From Leptodontidium sp. MPI-SDFR-AT-0119 (lineage: Eukaryota > Ascomycota > Leotiomycetes > Helotiales > Leptodontidiaceae), in contig JAHLEZ010000010.1 in NCBI GenBank assembly GCA_020726505.1, positions 1-64,000 of the forward strand: a stretch of DNA of 64,000 bases. Reading direction: 5' to 3'. Shown piece by piece: positions 1-12,360 of this stretch. Made by a program: the position numbers and the translations under genes. A model generated the notes under the pieces. The model did no database searches. It was not told the DNA's origin and saw only the letters and a program-made list of their open reading frames with translations. Position 1 is the first letter of the stretch. Every line of letters starts with the position of its first letter.

Positions 1-1211
1 CCGTCGTCGTGGAAAGATGCAAAGCCGCCTCTCGCGTCGATAATACGTTGCACAGCATCCATGTGAGTACTCATTTCTGTCGAATCTCCATAGCCCGCCT
101 ATTTACTGCTCAGTTTGTGGTCCAAATTTTCAAGCCAAGACTTTGTAACTGCCGTGACTAAGTGGGATGGTGGTGGGATGGATGGATGAATGGATACAAT
201 GCTTGCAACCTAATGCAGCAAGCAAGCGGCGTACGCCTCACGATCAAGGAGGGATTCAGGGATTATTGCGACTTACAGTCCACATAGTGAAGGTCATGAT
301 GGCACCGATTGTGGCGTAATTGAGTGCCTTTCTAGGATCCCGCAGCCGTTCCTGAATCCACTTGATGGTTTCGACGCGGAATTGAAAGCATTCTGGAGTT
401 TGCCCTATCCAGGATAACACAGAAGGGTCTAAAACTGCACCCTTCACTGTTGTGAAGTCTGGACTCCTTGTATAGGGCATCCAAGCGGATTGTCTGGGGG
501 TCAAACTCTTCATACCCTGGTCTGTGCGATCTGATCCAGTTACTGTGAAGGGGGTTGGGAAAGGCCATTTCGTTCGATTGATATACAGAACCGGACCATC
601 TTTTTCAAACCATGCATATGGTACCACTGTATGGGTCAAAATTAGCAAAGTGCATATTTTGAGGATGGTTATCAAGAGAACTTACAGTTATTTTCTTTGC
701 TGTCAATCGTCGTCAATAGACACAGCTGTCGATCTTCTTGACGAATGATCTCTGCTTCCACCGCTGCTTCAACCGATTCATATTGCTTTTGTTCTTCCAC
801 AGCCGTTACCACCGGAACATCCCCATCCCGTTCAACCTCTTTACTGCTAGCCCTGGCTACCGAACCGGCCGATGGCCCCCGTGGTTTCTCGGTAACCTCC
901 ACAGCCCGAGGAGCAATCCCAATTGGGCGTAGCTGTACATTTCGCTGTTGATTTAAGCTGTTCAGATAAGCCCTCTTGGCCTCTTTCCTCCTCTGGTGGT
1001 ATCCCTTTATCGCGTGGGATCTCACGACGTTGGGACTTGACACCGAGCCCCCAGGTCCTACACTCACAAATTGCAGCATTTGTGGGTATGGACGAGCTGG
1101 CCCTGGCCCAGGCCCAGGACCTGGAGCTTGACTTGCACTTGAGTTCGAGACATTGGAATCGGGCTTCGGTACAGCGGCCTCCTCTTCTTGACCTGGACGG
1201 CGCTGACGCAT
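1..1211 (-). CDS. Fungal_trans_2 (DUF3468)-type regulator, 3' end cut by window edge
   Basis: Predicted exons on the minus strand are 1211-686, 626-277 and 98-1, running off the left edge. Intron 1 (59 bp) and intron 2 (178 bp) have GTAAGT donors, and the joins keep frame. The N-terminal half is proline/glycine-rich and holds a QFVSVGPGG block followed by a basic HAIKGYHQRRKEAKR stretch. The later exons read WIQERLRDP, ALNYATIGAIM and MDAVQRIIDARGG. This order is characteristic of ascomycete proteins carrying the fungal-specific transcription factor domain 2. No Zn2Cys6 cluster is seen, as in many members with this N-terminus, so direct DNA binding is not shown. The start is the first in-frame ATG after a non-ATG stretch. 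An overlapping frame also has an ATG at about 1245, so an upstream exon or another start is possible. The family is clear; the target genes are unknown. Confidence 0.72.
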
Positions 1212-2683
1212 CCTCAAGGTTGATGCGGCGTGGCTTATTCATCGACATACAGGTGTAACGTGAGGCTGGCAAGCTGGCTTGGTGAAGGATTGTGGAATAC
1301 TTTCTGCGTCAAATCGACCCCCACCCTACGAAATGCTGACACGTGCGGGTCTTGTCTTGCGAGCTAGGCTAGGCCAGCTTAGGAATAGAAAGGGAAGAAT
1401 GGGGGTTGATGTGGTACCTGTGGCTTATTTTTGTTTTGCTTTTTTGTGGTATTGACATTCCTTTATATTTCGTCTGGACTTCGTGTTGGAGCTGATTTCT
1501 GACCCGTTTTGGGGGTAGGCGACGATGATCTCAAAGTGTAAAACAGCCCCAATGGCCCCTGTTATTTGCCACCCGAAATGCAGGAGTGGGATACGAGTGA
1601 GGAAAGACATAAACACGGTTGTAGTATTTGGGGGTGGTGTTGCATATGAGAGCTTCATAAGTTTTAAGGGAGCTATATCACAAATGTTAACAATTCGGTG
1701 ATGCCGGAGCTTCGAAGGGAGAATTAACCTTCGGCGTCTGGTTGCTGAAGTATGAGTCGCTAAACTTCCAGGCTGGCGGCCCCTGAAAGGATACCCTGAC
1801 GGATTTATCGGCCCCAGCTTCGTAAATCCCGTGCCTTTCTTTAGCGAGAATCGAACATCAACCTCCCCCCTCACTCTCTCTCGGCTCTTTTTCAGTCCGA
1901 CAGCACGAACTTCGAGCCCTTTAATTAACATGGCAGCGTCAATTCCAGTACTTCTTTTGAACCTTCTGAATCACAATGATGCATATGACTCGCGAGTATG
2001 TAAAATGTGTTTTTGAAGAGGAGAAGAGAGAGAAATGCCAGAAGTATGTTGAAGTTCCTCCCCACCTTCAAGCCTCTCACGTTGCAAAGTGCCAACGGTT
2101 TGATAAATCGTGTGTGCCATCGACTGCTTAGGATCGCCGCAAACGACTACGTAAGTTGCGTTCCCGGATTCTCACTTGCAGGTCCAACGGGGTACAGACA
2201 TCTTTAATTCAATTTTAAATGAGAGGAAGCCTTGGGCTCGATTCTAATTTTCTTCTTCTTTGGGGTTCAATTTGGCTTACTTACAAGTCAATTGTTTGCC
2301 TCTCATCTAGCTTTTCCGCAACGTCGTTTCTTTGGATATCGTACAGCTTGATCCCAACCGCAACCAGCAACACATTTTGATGAGGAAAAGAGAAGCCTGC
2401 TAGCCTGATGATCAACTAGCCTTTTGCCCATGGGCAGATGTCGGTATGGGATCATTGCAGAAGCTCGCTGGCTTTCATACCTTTTGAAAAAAGAAAAGAA
2501 AAAAAGGTAGAGAAAGCAGAACACGCCATCCATCTATCTGTCCGTTCGCCGTTGTCAATCCGAGATATCTCATCTCTGTCTTAGTCGCAAAATGCCAAGT
2601 GCGGGAAAGGAAAATCAACAAACAAATAAATAAACAACCGAACAAACAAATACCAAGAGCGGCGTGAGTAAGTAGCGAAGAGC
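1212..2683. other. Intergenic, no supported gene
   Basis: This is the stretch between the regulator promoter and the 3' end of the next minus-strand gene. Open frames here, including one of about 168 codons on the minus strand, have no recognisable domain. I see no tRNA B-box with a matching stem. Confidence 0.5.
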
Positions 2684-5433
2684 CTACTTCTTACGCTTCT
2701 TATCCTTCGAAACAACTCCACTTCCACCTCCCGCAGCATTCGATTTCGAACTTTCCATCTCCATCCCGCTACCTCCCACGGAACCCGCACCATTCCCTAT
2801 CCCAATCAATACCCCGGGTCCAACCACCGTCTCCTGACTAGTCGAGAAAACACCCAGTCCACTCCTACGTCTCGCTTCACTCCTCGTAACCCTCGCCGGC
2901 CCCGAAACCGCTCTCCTTCCAGCAAGTCTCTCCTTGATTTTCTTCCCATCACCACGATTGGCACTATTCCCATTCATACGAACACCCAACCCGATACCCA
3001 GACCGAGACCAATCCCGCCTCCGGCGCCATCACTCATACCCGAGTCGCCATCTGCATCATCGCTGCTAAACCCCAGATTCGGACTCGTCTTATTCTTTTT
3101 CCTGTTTCTGTTTCCATTCTGGTTTAGAGGAGGAGACGATTCACTCTCCACCCAACGGACCACAATCCGGCATTTCCCTCGAGACATACACTCCCTAACC
3201 CTCCTCCACTTCCTCTCCTCCCTATAAACAGCCTGATAGAACATCTCCCACCACACACCCCTGCGCGCATGCGGATCCTCTAGACCGCGATCCCGATACG
3301 CCCTATCGTCCTCCTTGCGCTCCTCGCGGCCTAGGGTATCGACTTCCTCTTCCCAGGCGCTCAGACGCGCTTGCCATTCGGGGAGGTCGCATAGTCCCGA
3401 GGCGTCGGTGGGGTACCATGATCCGAGGTTGTCGATGGAGAGGATCTCGAAGCGCTCGCGGCCTGGCGTGTGGAAGGTTGAGGCTTGGTTGAATTCGAAG
3501 ATTGGGACGCCTTGGAAGGAGAAATCGTAGTCTTTGCGTTTGTAGATCTTTTTTGCTGTGGAGGGTGGGGAGGTGCGGGTGCGGTTGTGGGAGGGGTTGA
3601 GGGGGTGCATGGAGGATGTTGATGGTGCTGGGAGGTCGGGTGGTGCGGAGTCGTCTTTGCAGTCTGGGTATTCGGTTACGTTGCTGGCTGGGCAGGCGAA
3701 TACTACGTAGGATGTTGGGATTGGCATGGGGAAGTCGGGTGGTGGTCGGATTGTGCTGGGTGGTGAAGCGTGGTGGTTGTCGACGATGGACCAGGCGTCT
3801 GTGACTGGGGATGGGTTCGTGTTGGTCTCGGTGGGAGATAGGGTTAAGACCGGACGAGAGATGAGGAACCAGAGCCAGGTTTGGGTAGCTTGGGTTGGGA
3901 GGTTTGTAGTTAGGTCTATATATGTTGTTGGTCTAATCTTGTCAGTACCCTGTCCATTTCCACTTCTGTCCCTTCGAGGAAGACTTACAGATCAACTTCA
4001 TAAACATCCGCTCTCTCATGTAGCCCACCCCCGCTATAGTGTGCCACCAACACATTCGCATGCATACCAGTCCGCATATCAGGCGTGAAGTCATGGAACG
4101 AAATACTTCTACACTCCCGCTTTCTCTGCGTTCCAGTCTCCTTACCCCGACTCAGAAGCCACTCTCGCAAACCCTTCCCGGTCTTCTCGTCGACTTGGTT
4201 GGATCCCCAAGGGCTGATTGGGCTAAGAGGGCTGCGCTGTGATGGTAGGTAGATACCGCTGTCTTTGCGTCGGTCATTGGTGTTGCTGGCTGAGCTGGTG
4301 CGAGGCGAGAAGCTGGGTGAGAGGGTGTTAGGAAGTCCTGGGGGAGTGGAGGCGATGCGGCCGAAGGATGGGGTCATATTGAAAGGAACTTGTGGGAGTT
4401 CTAAAGGTCGCGTTAGTATGTATTTCTTGTCTTTGGTCCATCGAAACGTTCAGTCGAGACTTGGGGATGGTGGTAAGGGTAGATTGAGCGTGAAGCGAAG
4501 CAAAAGTTGGTCATGGAAAGAGAGAAAGAAGCATTCAAAACTGTGAGGATTGAGGATTGCTCAACCGAAGCTGAAGGATATTTGGGAATAGGAAAGAGGA
4601 ACTTGCGGTTGAGTTGCTGGTGTGTGATCCCCGAACAAGAGAACAATCTCCAAACCACGATACACGGAACAAGAACAAAAAAAACCAAATACAAGGACAA
4701 AATCTCTAACAGTAAAGGGGGCGTGGACACCCTCTTCTTGAAGATAATTCATAGACCGGTTAAGAGAAAAAGAAAAGGGGGAGAAAAAAAACAAGACCCC
4801 AGAGTAAAAGTGAGAGCAAGAACACAAACCAAACCAAACCAAACCAAACCAAAATTCAAAACAACCCAATACACAACAGAAAGAAAAAAAGAAACATCAG
4901 AGAAGAAGAACAGAAAACCAAACCAACATACCAAAATCCAACGTATTCTTCTCCCCCAACACCGCCTGCAGGCTCTGACTAGCCAGGACCGCATACGGCG
5001 TCCTATTCCTAACAAACTCATCCAGCGCCCTCCTTGCCTGTCTACAATTCAACTCATCCTCCTCCTCAAGCGCCTCATACCGTCCTTTAGCAACCATACG
5101 GCCCTCGTCCATGAGAGGAGGGAGACCCTCTTCTTCTTCTCTGGCTTCGAGCTCGGAGTCCAGGGCTAAGTGCACCGCGTCTTGGTTGCGGAGACGGATT
5201 TGGAGACCGGAGGGGGCGGGGAGGAGAGGGGGGAAGGGACCGTTGAGGACAGGGAGGTCAGAGGTGGGAGGGGAGGGGGTCATTGTTGGTGCGGAGAGGG
5301 TTGGCATGAGAGGTGGGTAGGAGAGGGTGGTGGAGTAGGGTGTGCTTGCTGTGTAACTGTATGCTGGAGAGGCGGTTGTGGGGTTTTGGGCATCGGGGTC
5401 GATGAAGTGGTTGGGGAAGTGGGTGAACACCAT
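2684..5433 (-). CDS. Conserved-looking protein of unknown function, 720 aa
   Basis: Three exons are predicted: 5433-4932, 4400-3989 and 3932-2684. They join in frame to 721 codons including TAG. The donors are GTATGTTG and GTAAGTCT. The first intron is 531 bp, far longer than others here, and holds a CCAAA repeat; the second is 56 bp. The N-terminus is rich in Pro, Ser and Thr. The middle has a charged, Trp-rich segment with motifs such as GSWYPTDASGLCDLPEW and VWWEMFYQAVYREERKWRR. The C-terminal third is Gly/Ser-rich and ends in a basic KDKKRKK tail that could act as a nuclear localisation signal. I see no signal peptide or membrane helix and do not recognise the family. The long coherent frame across three spliced exons supports a real gene. 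A nuclear role is only an inference from the basic tail. Confidence 0.75.
4401..4931 (-). other. Long first intron (531 bp) with CCAAA repeat
   Basis: This is the intron between exons 1 and 2 of the unknown protein. It has a GTATG donor and a TTTAG acceptor. It contains a run of about six AAACC units near 4826-4852 and purine-rich stretches on the plus strand. Its length is roughly five to ten times that of most other introns in the window. Confidence 0.65.
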
Positions 5434-6860
5434 TGTGGGTGTTGGTGTTGGGTGTGATCGAGGAGGAAAGTTTTGTTTGTCGAGAAATTGTATCTGAGAA
5501 ATCTCAGGGAGAGCTGAGTAGGAGAAGCGGGATGACGCTAGCCCTCGTCTGTTGAGTTAAAAGTTTATGAAGCGGGCCCTTACTTGGTATCCGATTCGAT
5601 TTTTCGTCCAAAGGGATGTTGCAGAATTGAATCTCAAGAGATAGACGGGAGTGTGGTGAAAGTTCGAGACAGGCGAGAGAGTCAGCCCCGCGGTCAAGCT
5701 GTGACTTCCCTAAACCTAGACTACGTTGAAGGTGAATTCGTCGACCAAGCTAGATCTGAATCTTGACCCGAATCTGAAGCCGATACTGGGCAAGAGCGGA
5801 AATTCTTGATGACGCAGGCCGTATTCAAAGGTGAGTAGAACCAGAAGACTGTATCACATCAAACCTAGCAATTTGATTGTCAGTCATTGATATTATGGTA
5901 ATCTGTTGTCAAACTCAAGTGTGTCGTTGTGTATCAGGAAGTAGTGTGTAGTGAGGATCCTGAGTGGTGTGAGATGACAGTGCTAATATTGATAGCGGAA
6001 GGCAGGGCACTCCAATTGATGGCGGAGCTTTGGAGTAGGAAATTTATGTTGACGATGACGTCGTTGGATGATGTTCTAAAAAGAGATAAAGTCAGCTGTA
6101 AGGAAGAAGAGAAGAGATGTTCTTACCAACGCCGATTCCTAAAGAGGAAGTGAATCAATCCCAAGTTCGAACAACCAGCCAACACTTTTCAAATCGCGTA
6201 CCCTCGAACTTTCTTCCTGGCGATGCTTGGGATGCTAGGAGAGTTTTAGATGTCAGCTCAACAATTTCGTCTCTAAACCAGAAATCTGACCTGATCCCAT
6301 GAAGACACCGAGTAATTCGGGGTAGTATGAAGAGAAAAGCGATGCTTGATAATGGGTGATGTGATCTTCCGCCAGGAGTAGCCAGTCACTTACAAACCTC
6401 CGATGCGGGATAACCTACCTCTTCCAAAGAAATCGTGACCTTCTGCAGAAATTCTGCAGATGGAGAAAGAGAAAAATTCCTCCTGTTCCAGACTCTCGAG
6501 TGCCTCCACCAAATTCCAGTGACTGGTAGGGATACGCGACTCGGATCGCGTTCTCAGCTCTGATTTCGGACAGTTCGAAATAAGAGAGCAGAAAACCGGC
6601 CCAATGAGATGGGGAGTAGAGACGATGGAGGGAGGGGGGCTGGACTTTATACCCACCCCGCCCACAACTTCCTTTCAGCTCTTAATCGCTTTCTGGTAGT
6701 GAGGAGGATTGGTGATCTTTGCTGTCGATTCCATTATCCAAATCAAGCTTATACGATAGCTATTCCTGGGTCAGTGAAAGACCAAGATCTTTCCTTTACC
6801 GTGGCGTGGTGTGACGCTTACACGTGCATGAAATTCTGGATCCGGAATAGGATTAATGGA

Positions 6861-6960
6861 TTTGAAGTGATGTGAAGTGATGTGAAGTGATGTGAAGTGA
6901 TGTGAAGTGATGTGAAGTGATGTGAAGTGATGTGAAGTGATGTGAAGTGATGTGAAGTGG
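6861..6960. repeat. 10-bp minisatellite, 10 units
   Basis: The unit TGTGAAGTGA is repeated head to tail. Eight perfect copies (6871-6950) are flanked by one variant copy on each side (TTTGAAGTGA at 6861, TGTGAAGTGG at 6951). The array is directly followed by a G-rich stretch. The near-perfect copies point to recent expansion. Confidence 0.95.
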
Positions 6961-7834
6961 GGGGAAAGGTATTATTGATGTTCAGGGGCAGGTCAAATCA
7001 AAGCAAGCAAACAAGTGACCAAGATTCAACTCTTCTCTCACGGTTCACTCACAGACAAGTTTTGAGGATACGCAGCAAAAGAATACAGACTTAAATGTCG
7101 TGATTAGGTAATAGAAGGTAGAATGAAGTCAACCCCTCCCTTCCTCCCTTTTTGATCCATTACCGTTAGTGGCAAGTCCGAGTCCAAGCAAGTACAAATA
7201 CAAATTCAAGCAAAAATGCAAGACCAAGACAAAGAATCTCCCCATTCTGTACTAAGGTAAGTACAGCAATTGAATTTTGCTGTCTAAGCAAGTGAGATAT
7301 ACAACACCCTTCTACCTTCCATTTCGCATGGCGTGTGTTAGTGTTAGTGTTCAGAAGTACTGTACCCCAGGTGGGAAGAACAGACGGACAGCAATGAAAT
7401 ACAATACAATACACATCTAGAAATTCAGTGAACATTTCCTTTCCTATCAGCATAACAGCTGGACTCTAAAAGCAAATCTATCTATACCTAGTCTAGCACG
7501 AGACGAGATAGTTTTTATAGAATATAGACTGAGAATTCCCATTCCTCATAGTCTATCTCCCTGTCTGTTAGCTACAAAGCACAAAGGATGGGACTTGACT
7601 TGACTTAACAACTAACTAACTAAAAGCCAAACTAGAGGTACCTTGACTTCTCATCTCCTCTGTCCGTGATTATCATCCAGTAATCATAATCACCGCAGAC
7701 AAGTAAGCGACACCAGGCGAGATATTGGAAAGATGTCCTATTACAGAGAAGACGAGAGGAGAAGAGCCGGGAAATGCTCTTGTCTTGTTTATAGTTTCGA
7801 CACATGCCTTCATATGTCTTCACTCTCGCACAGG

Positions 7835-7855
7835 AAGGTAGGTAGGTAGGTAGGT
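7835..7855. repeat. GGTA microsatellite
   Basis: About five GGTA units lie in the gene-free region before the GH72 gene. Confidence 0.85.
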
Positions 7856-8791
7856 ACGTCCAGCTAACTAACTCCAGCATAGCTAAAATAGCAACCCCGT
7901 CCTCTAACCTCCCAAGACCCACTCAACATTTCCGACAGAATCTCACAGACGATTTGCGGACTGCCTACCTATGCCCAGGTATGTGACTGCATGTCCCCAG
8001 CCATCAATTCATCTCGCCAAGCGCGCAGAGCATATACAAAGGTTTAGATATGGGCAGGATAAACGTGCAGTGGGTGTTGTTCTCAAGTGAAGTGCACGGT
8101 ACGAGACAATGAAAACATAATGCAGTGCAGTATAAAACCAAGTAACAAGTATCGCAGGTAAGAATATATGATGTGGCACTTGCTGTCAGCGAACGATTGT
8201 TGTTGGTCAGTTGGATTGTTATGCACTTGCCCACTTGCCAAAACCAAACACCCAAAGGCGGACTAGGCCTCAAAGACCAATATTCTTCATTGGCAATTGC
8301 ATCTTCCTATCATATGTACAATATTCATTATTTCATCCATCCACATCCACCCACATCCATCCAGTCCATTCACCTTCATCTCCCATCACCAAGCAAAGAA
8401 GGCAACACAACGCTTTCTTTCAAATGCCTAATGCCTAATGTCTCATGCATCACGTTCAGAAATTCCATGAGAGAGAACTCCGAAAGAGAGGGGGGGGGAA
8501 AACCCAACCAAACAAACAAACAAAATCCCACAAGAGCCAAATGAGCTCCCCAGGATGTAAAAAAAGACAAGACTCCACATAACGCCGCGCTATCGTCTAT
8601 CATGAGCTCATGCAAGGTATTTATTTCGCAAACGATCAAAACAAAAAAAGAAACTTCCTTCTTTCTATCTCCATCTCCACATCTGCACTCTCATCCTCTC
8701 CCTTTCGTTCTCAAAGGGTGCGTATGCGACGTGTATGTAAAAGAACAATGCTGAAAGACAGCGAGTATGTAATGTGATGCAGTAAACAAGT

Positions 8792-10199
8792 TTACAAGAA
8801 CCACATGAAGCCCAACATGACGGCGACCAGGCCGGCGCTCATGCCGGCAATTTCTTTGCCGCCGTTTGCGCTGCCCTTTGTGGTGCTCGAGGCGGATGCA
8901 GCACTTCCTGTTGCTGTGCCTGTTGCGGTTCCTGTAACAGAGGCACCGGTGGTGGTGGCTTGCAAAACTTGGCCTAAACTTGGAAGGGCAACGTTGCCAT
9001 TTACCAACCAGCCTCCTGCTGTTGAGCTAGGGCAAGCTGGAGGAGTGACGGATGGGGTGTAGGCGGAGCTTGCGACACCTTTAGGGTGGAGAGTAGCCCA
9101 TGCGTTTTGAAGATTGGTGAAATCAGGTGCCACTGGAGTTGGGGTTCCACGACGGGAGAAACCACCTTCAATGTCTGAAGCGACAACAGTTGCAGATACA
9201 GGGGGACCATACGAGATAAGGCCGTAGTTGTTAGCTTCCTCAATCCACTCGTAGATGATAGCTCCAGACCAAATTTCATCCATATCTGGGCCAAGGATAG
9301 CGCCTTGATCCTGGAAATCACGAGGTCGGACAGTATTGCAACCAGTCTCGGAAAAGAAAATAGGGACGTTGAGATTCTCGGCGAAAGTGTTGAGCCTGTT
9401 GTAACCCGAAGTCTTCATGTCGTTAGGGCCGCACCATTCATAAGCGTTCAAACCGAAGAAATCGATTGCTTCAGAGGTGTTGGTTCCGCATGCGAGGTAG
9501 TCTTGCAACATAGGGCGAAGCTCAGCAATATCAGCCGCAGAATATCCAACTGGAATCTTTCGATATCCTTTTGAATCTCTGTATGACTTCATATCTCTTG
9601 CGGCGGCCTTGATGTATGGTGCGGCGAGGGATTGGTTGTTGAGGGCGATGACTTCGTTTCCGATAAAGAACCCGAGGGTGTTATCGTATGTGTGGAATGC
9701 GTCCATAACTTCGGCAAAGGCGTCGAATTGGGTTTGGTTCCATGATGTACGGAACTAGAAGAGTATTAGCAATTGTTTCTTGATCTCGAATTTAGGGTAT
9801 GTACTGGGTCGATATCGGTTTCAAAAGTATCAAGGTCAACCAACAAGTAGATGCCAGCATTCGCAAAGGCTGTCATACAACCGGTATGGTCTCCTGCAGG
9901 GTCAACATGGTATACGCGAATGGCATTTGCGCCTAGTTGTCCCATGAGGTCGGCATCGCGTTGGCATTGTTCGGTATCGATCAATGGGTCGGCTTGGGTC
10001 AGTTGGTATGCGATTCCTGGGCGACGATTAGCTATAATTTCGCAGAAGCTGTGTCTTACTTACCCTTCATGAAGTACTGTGTACCATTGCTATAGAAGAA
10101 CTTTGTGCCCTTGATCGAAATCTGTGGAACAGCTGCGTGGACGGTGCTGATAGCTAGGCAGGCAAGCAACACAGCTTGGGTGAGGGATTTCGAGAACAT
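8792..10199 (-). CDS. gel1: GPI-anchored 1,3-beta-glucanosyltransferase, GH72
   Basis: Exons are 10199-10064, 10016-9805 and 9754-8792, with introns of 47 and 50 bp, giving 436 aa. The enzyme family cuts beta-1,3-glucan and transfers the new end to another chain, elongating and branching cell-wall glucan at the plasma membrane and wall. Residues 1-22 form a signal peptide (hydrophobic LLACLAISTVHA). The catalytic domain spans about residues 24-330. The acid/base Glu is at about 150 (GFFIGNE) and the nucleophile Glu at about 252 (FFSETGC). The tail is Ser/Thr/Ala/Gly-rich (TGTATGTATG) and ends in a hydrophobic segment (GLVAVMLGFMWFL) typical of a GPI signal. There is no C-terminal cysteine-rich CBM43 module, so it belongs to the short GH72 group, and the length fits Gel1/Gas-type proteins. 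Start chosen: the ATG that opens the signal peptide. The paralogue number is uncertain. Confidence 0.96.
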
Positions 10200-12360
10200 C
10201 CTGAAGACCAGCGGGAGGATGGTTGAGCTGTGCAACGGTGTATTGTCGCAAGGGTGGGTATTGCAGCTTTCGACGCGTTTCGAGGTCGAGAGATGCGAAG
10301 CTGGTGAACAATTGAGCGAATGTTGTTGTTGTTTTTGGCGGGTTGTGTTGGTGGTTCGAGACCGGGCGAAGGACCAAGCTTCTGTTTGTGGATACGGTAA
10401 ACCTTGGAAAGTAGCGACTGCGTGGTAGGTAACCTTATGCAACGAATGTGGAGTCGCTATGGACTGTGCGTGTGCGTGTGCGTGTGTACTGATTGATGTG
10501 TACGATACGGAGCTGGGCTGCCCAGAAGTCTTGTTTGCCGCGACTAGTAAAAGTGAGGCAGAAGAGAAGGAAGTGTGTGATGGATGGGAGAGTTGTGGGT
10601 GAGTGAGTGAGATGAGGTGAGGTGGGATGTCGAAGCGGGAGAGCAGAGGACGTGAGGTGGGCTTGCTGCTTGGTTGGTTGGTTGGCTGGTTGGTTGTTGC
10701 AGCAGTATGTTTCTGGATATGGAAGTCGATGTGGGTATGGATGTGGATATGCATGCTAGGAGAAGGATGCAGATGCGCAAAGCGTTGTGACGAAATCAGG
10801 AACTAATCCCAGCACACCCATTGGCTGAGGATGTCTTGTGCAGGGATTTCTTGGATTTTATGCAGGGTTTTGTGAAATTTATCCGATAGCCCAAACAGAG
10901 CTTTCGCGAGATGATTGATGATGTTGATCTCCTATCTCGTATCTTTCAAACCCTCTCTTTCTCTTTCTTACAGTAAGTACTGTACAGCCGACCAACAGAG
11001 TAAAGGGACCTGCCTCTACCAGCAACAAAAGTCGCCATTACTACTTATCGCCATCGCCATGCCATTCCTCGCCCCTCCTCCACCACCTGTCACCACCGAT
11101 AAGAAAGTTCTTTAGCTTCCAGCTAAGACATAAATTTTCCCATCTCCCTTCCAACTTTTCCAGGGCACAGCTGTTATCGCGCCGCCAGTGCTACACCAGA
11201 TGGAGATTGGCGTCTTTGCAGGGAGACGCGGCCAAACGAACGTGATTCGGTGGCTTTGTTCGTGGCAGCAGTTGTGGCAGGCCTGCTAGGAGGCAATTGG
11301 ATGAAACCTGCTTGGGGCGTGTCTTGGTTGCGGCAGCTATTCTGGTGGTGGAGGACCAGTGGTGGTTGAGTTCTGCCAAGACGGCTGGGCTGGGCTGGCA
11401 TGGACATGGATGGCTGTGGTCTGTCATACCACCACCACGTGAAATCGTTCGCTCATCGGGTTCTGAAGGTTTGGTTAGATGGGGAGAGGAGGCGAATCGA
11501 ATTGTGGACGACGAATGGGATGGGATGATGGAAACTCAATTTCATGTCATCGAATCATGGGGTTTGTTTTTGCTTGTCAACAACAGCGAACCTCAAGCAA
11601 CTTGCAATTCGAGGACCTTGTCAATGTTCAAGTGAACACGATGTCATGATGTCATTCCTCCGAGGTTGTCCCTTTGCGTGTTTCATGTTGAAGTCTGATA
11701 TCGAAAACAAGCCTTTCGTCTCTGTGCCGCGATCGATCTTCGTTTGGACCTCTTCTGAAGCCAAGCGATGATGACAGGTCAGATAGGATGATATCGAGCG
11801 AGGTTGTGATTCTGTTCTAAATCCTCAATCGCGAGCTTAGATAGCTTGAAGCTTCAACTTCTTTCCTTCAGTGGTTCTCGTTCATAAATACCTCAAATTT
11901 TTAAGTGGCTTTTCCATCATTCCAGGACTTTACTCCCAGTTGATCCTTAAACCTCGCACTTGCTTTTCATGCTTCGCCCGTAAGTGTTGACCGATTCGTG
12001 AATTTGGTTGTTGTGGCGTAGAAGACTACAGCAGTTGCCCTGCTTGACAATATATGCTGCTCATCTCTCCCACCTTGTACGATAGATACTGGAAAGGGAG
12101 CAGATTCAGCACTGCTCACACATTCTTGAGTCATGACCAAGCTGTTCTATATCTTGGGGGGTTTCAAGAACGAACCATAGTATTCCGTAGCACTGTACCT
12201 TTTACATTGAGGACTTGCATTTGAATGAAGTACCTATAAAGCGATTCTTCATTCCATTTGCCCTTCCTCATTTTCTTACAGCAAAAGCTATAACTATCCA
12301 ACTGACCCACTTCTCGCTCTCCAACTCTCCCAACCTAATCCAATCACCACGTCCAGATCT
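10200..12360. other. Intergenic, GH72 promoter/leader side
   Basis: I see no supported gene here. The 600 bp next to 10199 are rich in GGTT, GTGCGT and TGAG simple repeats (for example about 10470-10490 and 10669-10700) and probably contain the GH72 promoter and 5' UTR. Confidence 0.5.

Larger units (their letters stand above)
5434..8791. other. Intergenic, promoter of the unknown gene and 3' flank of GH72 gene
   Basis: Nothing with a recognisable protein family is visible in these 3.4 kb. It contains a 10-bp minisatellite (6861-6960) and a GGTA repeat (about 7835-7855). The part next to 8792 probably holds the GH72 transcript 3' UTR. The part next to 5433 probably holds the leader of the minus-strand gene. 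Confidence 0.5.

Noticed and set aside
1425..1931. 168-codon minus-strand frame
   Set aside because: No domain, several frames are open in the same DNA, and no splice signals link it to neighbours.
10330..10360. GGTTCGAGACC, a match to the tRNA B-box
   Set aside because: The flanking bases do not form a T-arm stem, and no A-box lies at the right distance.
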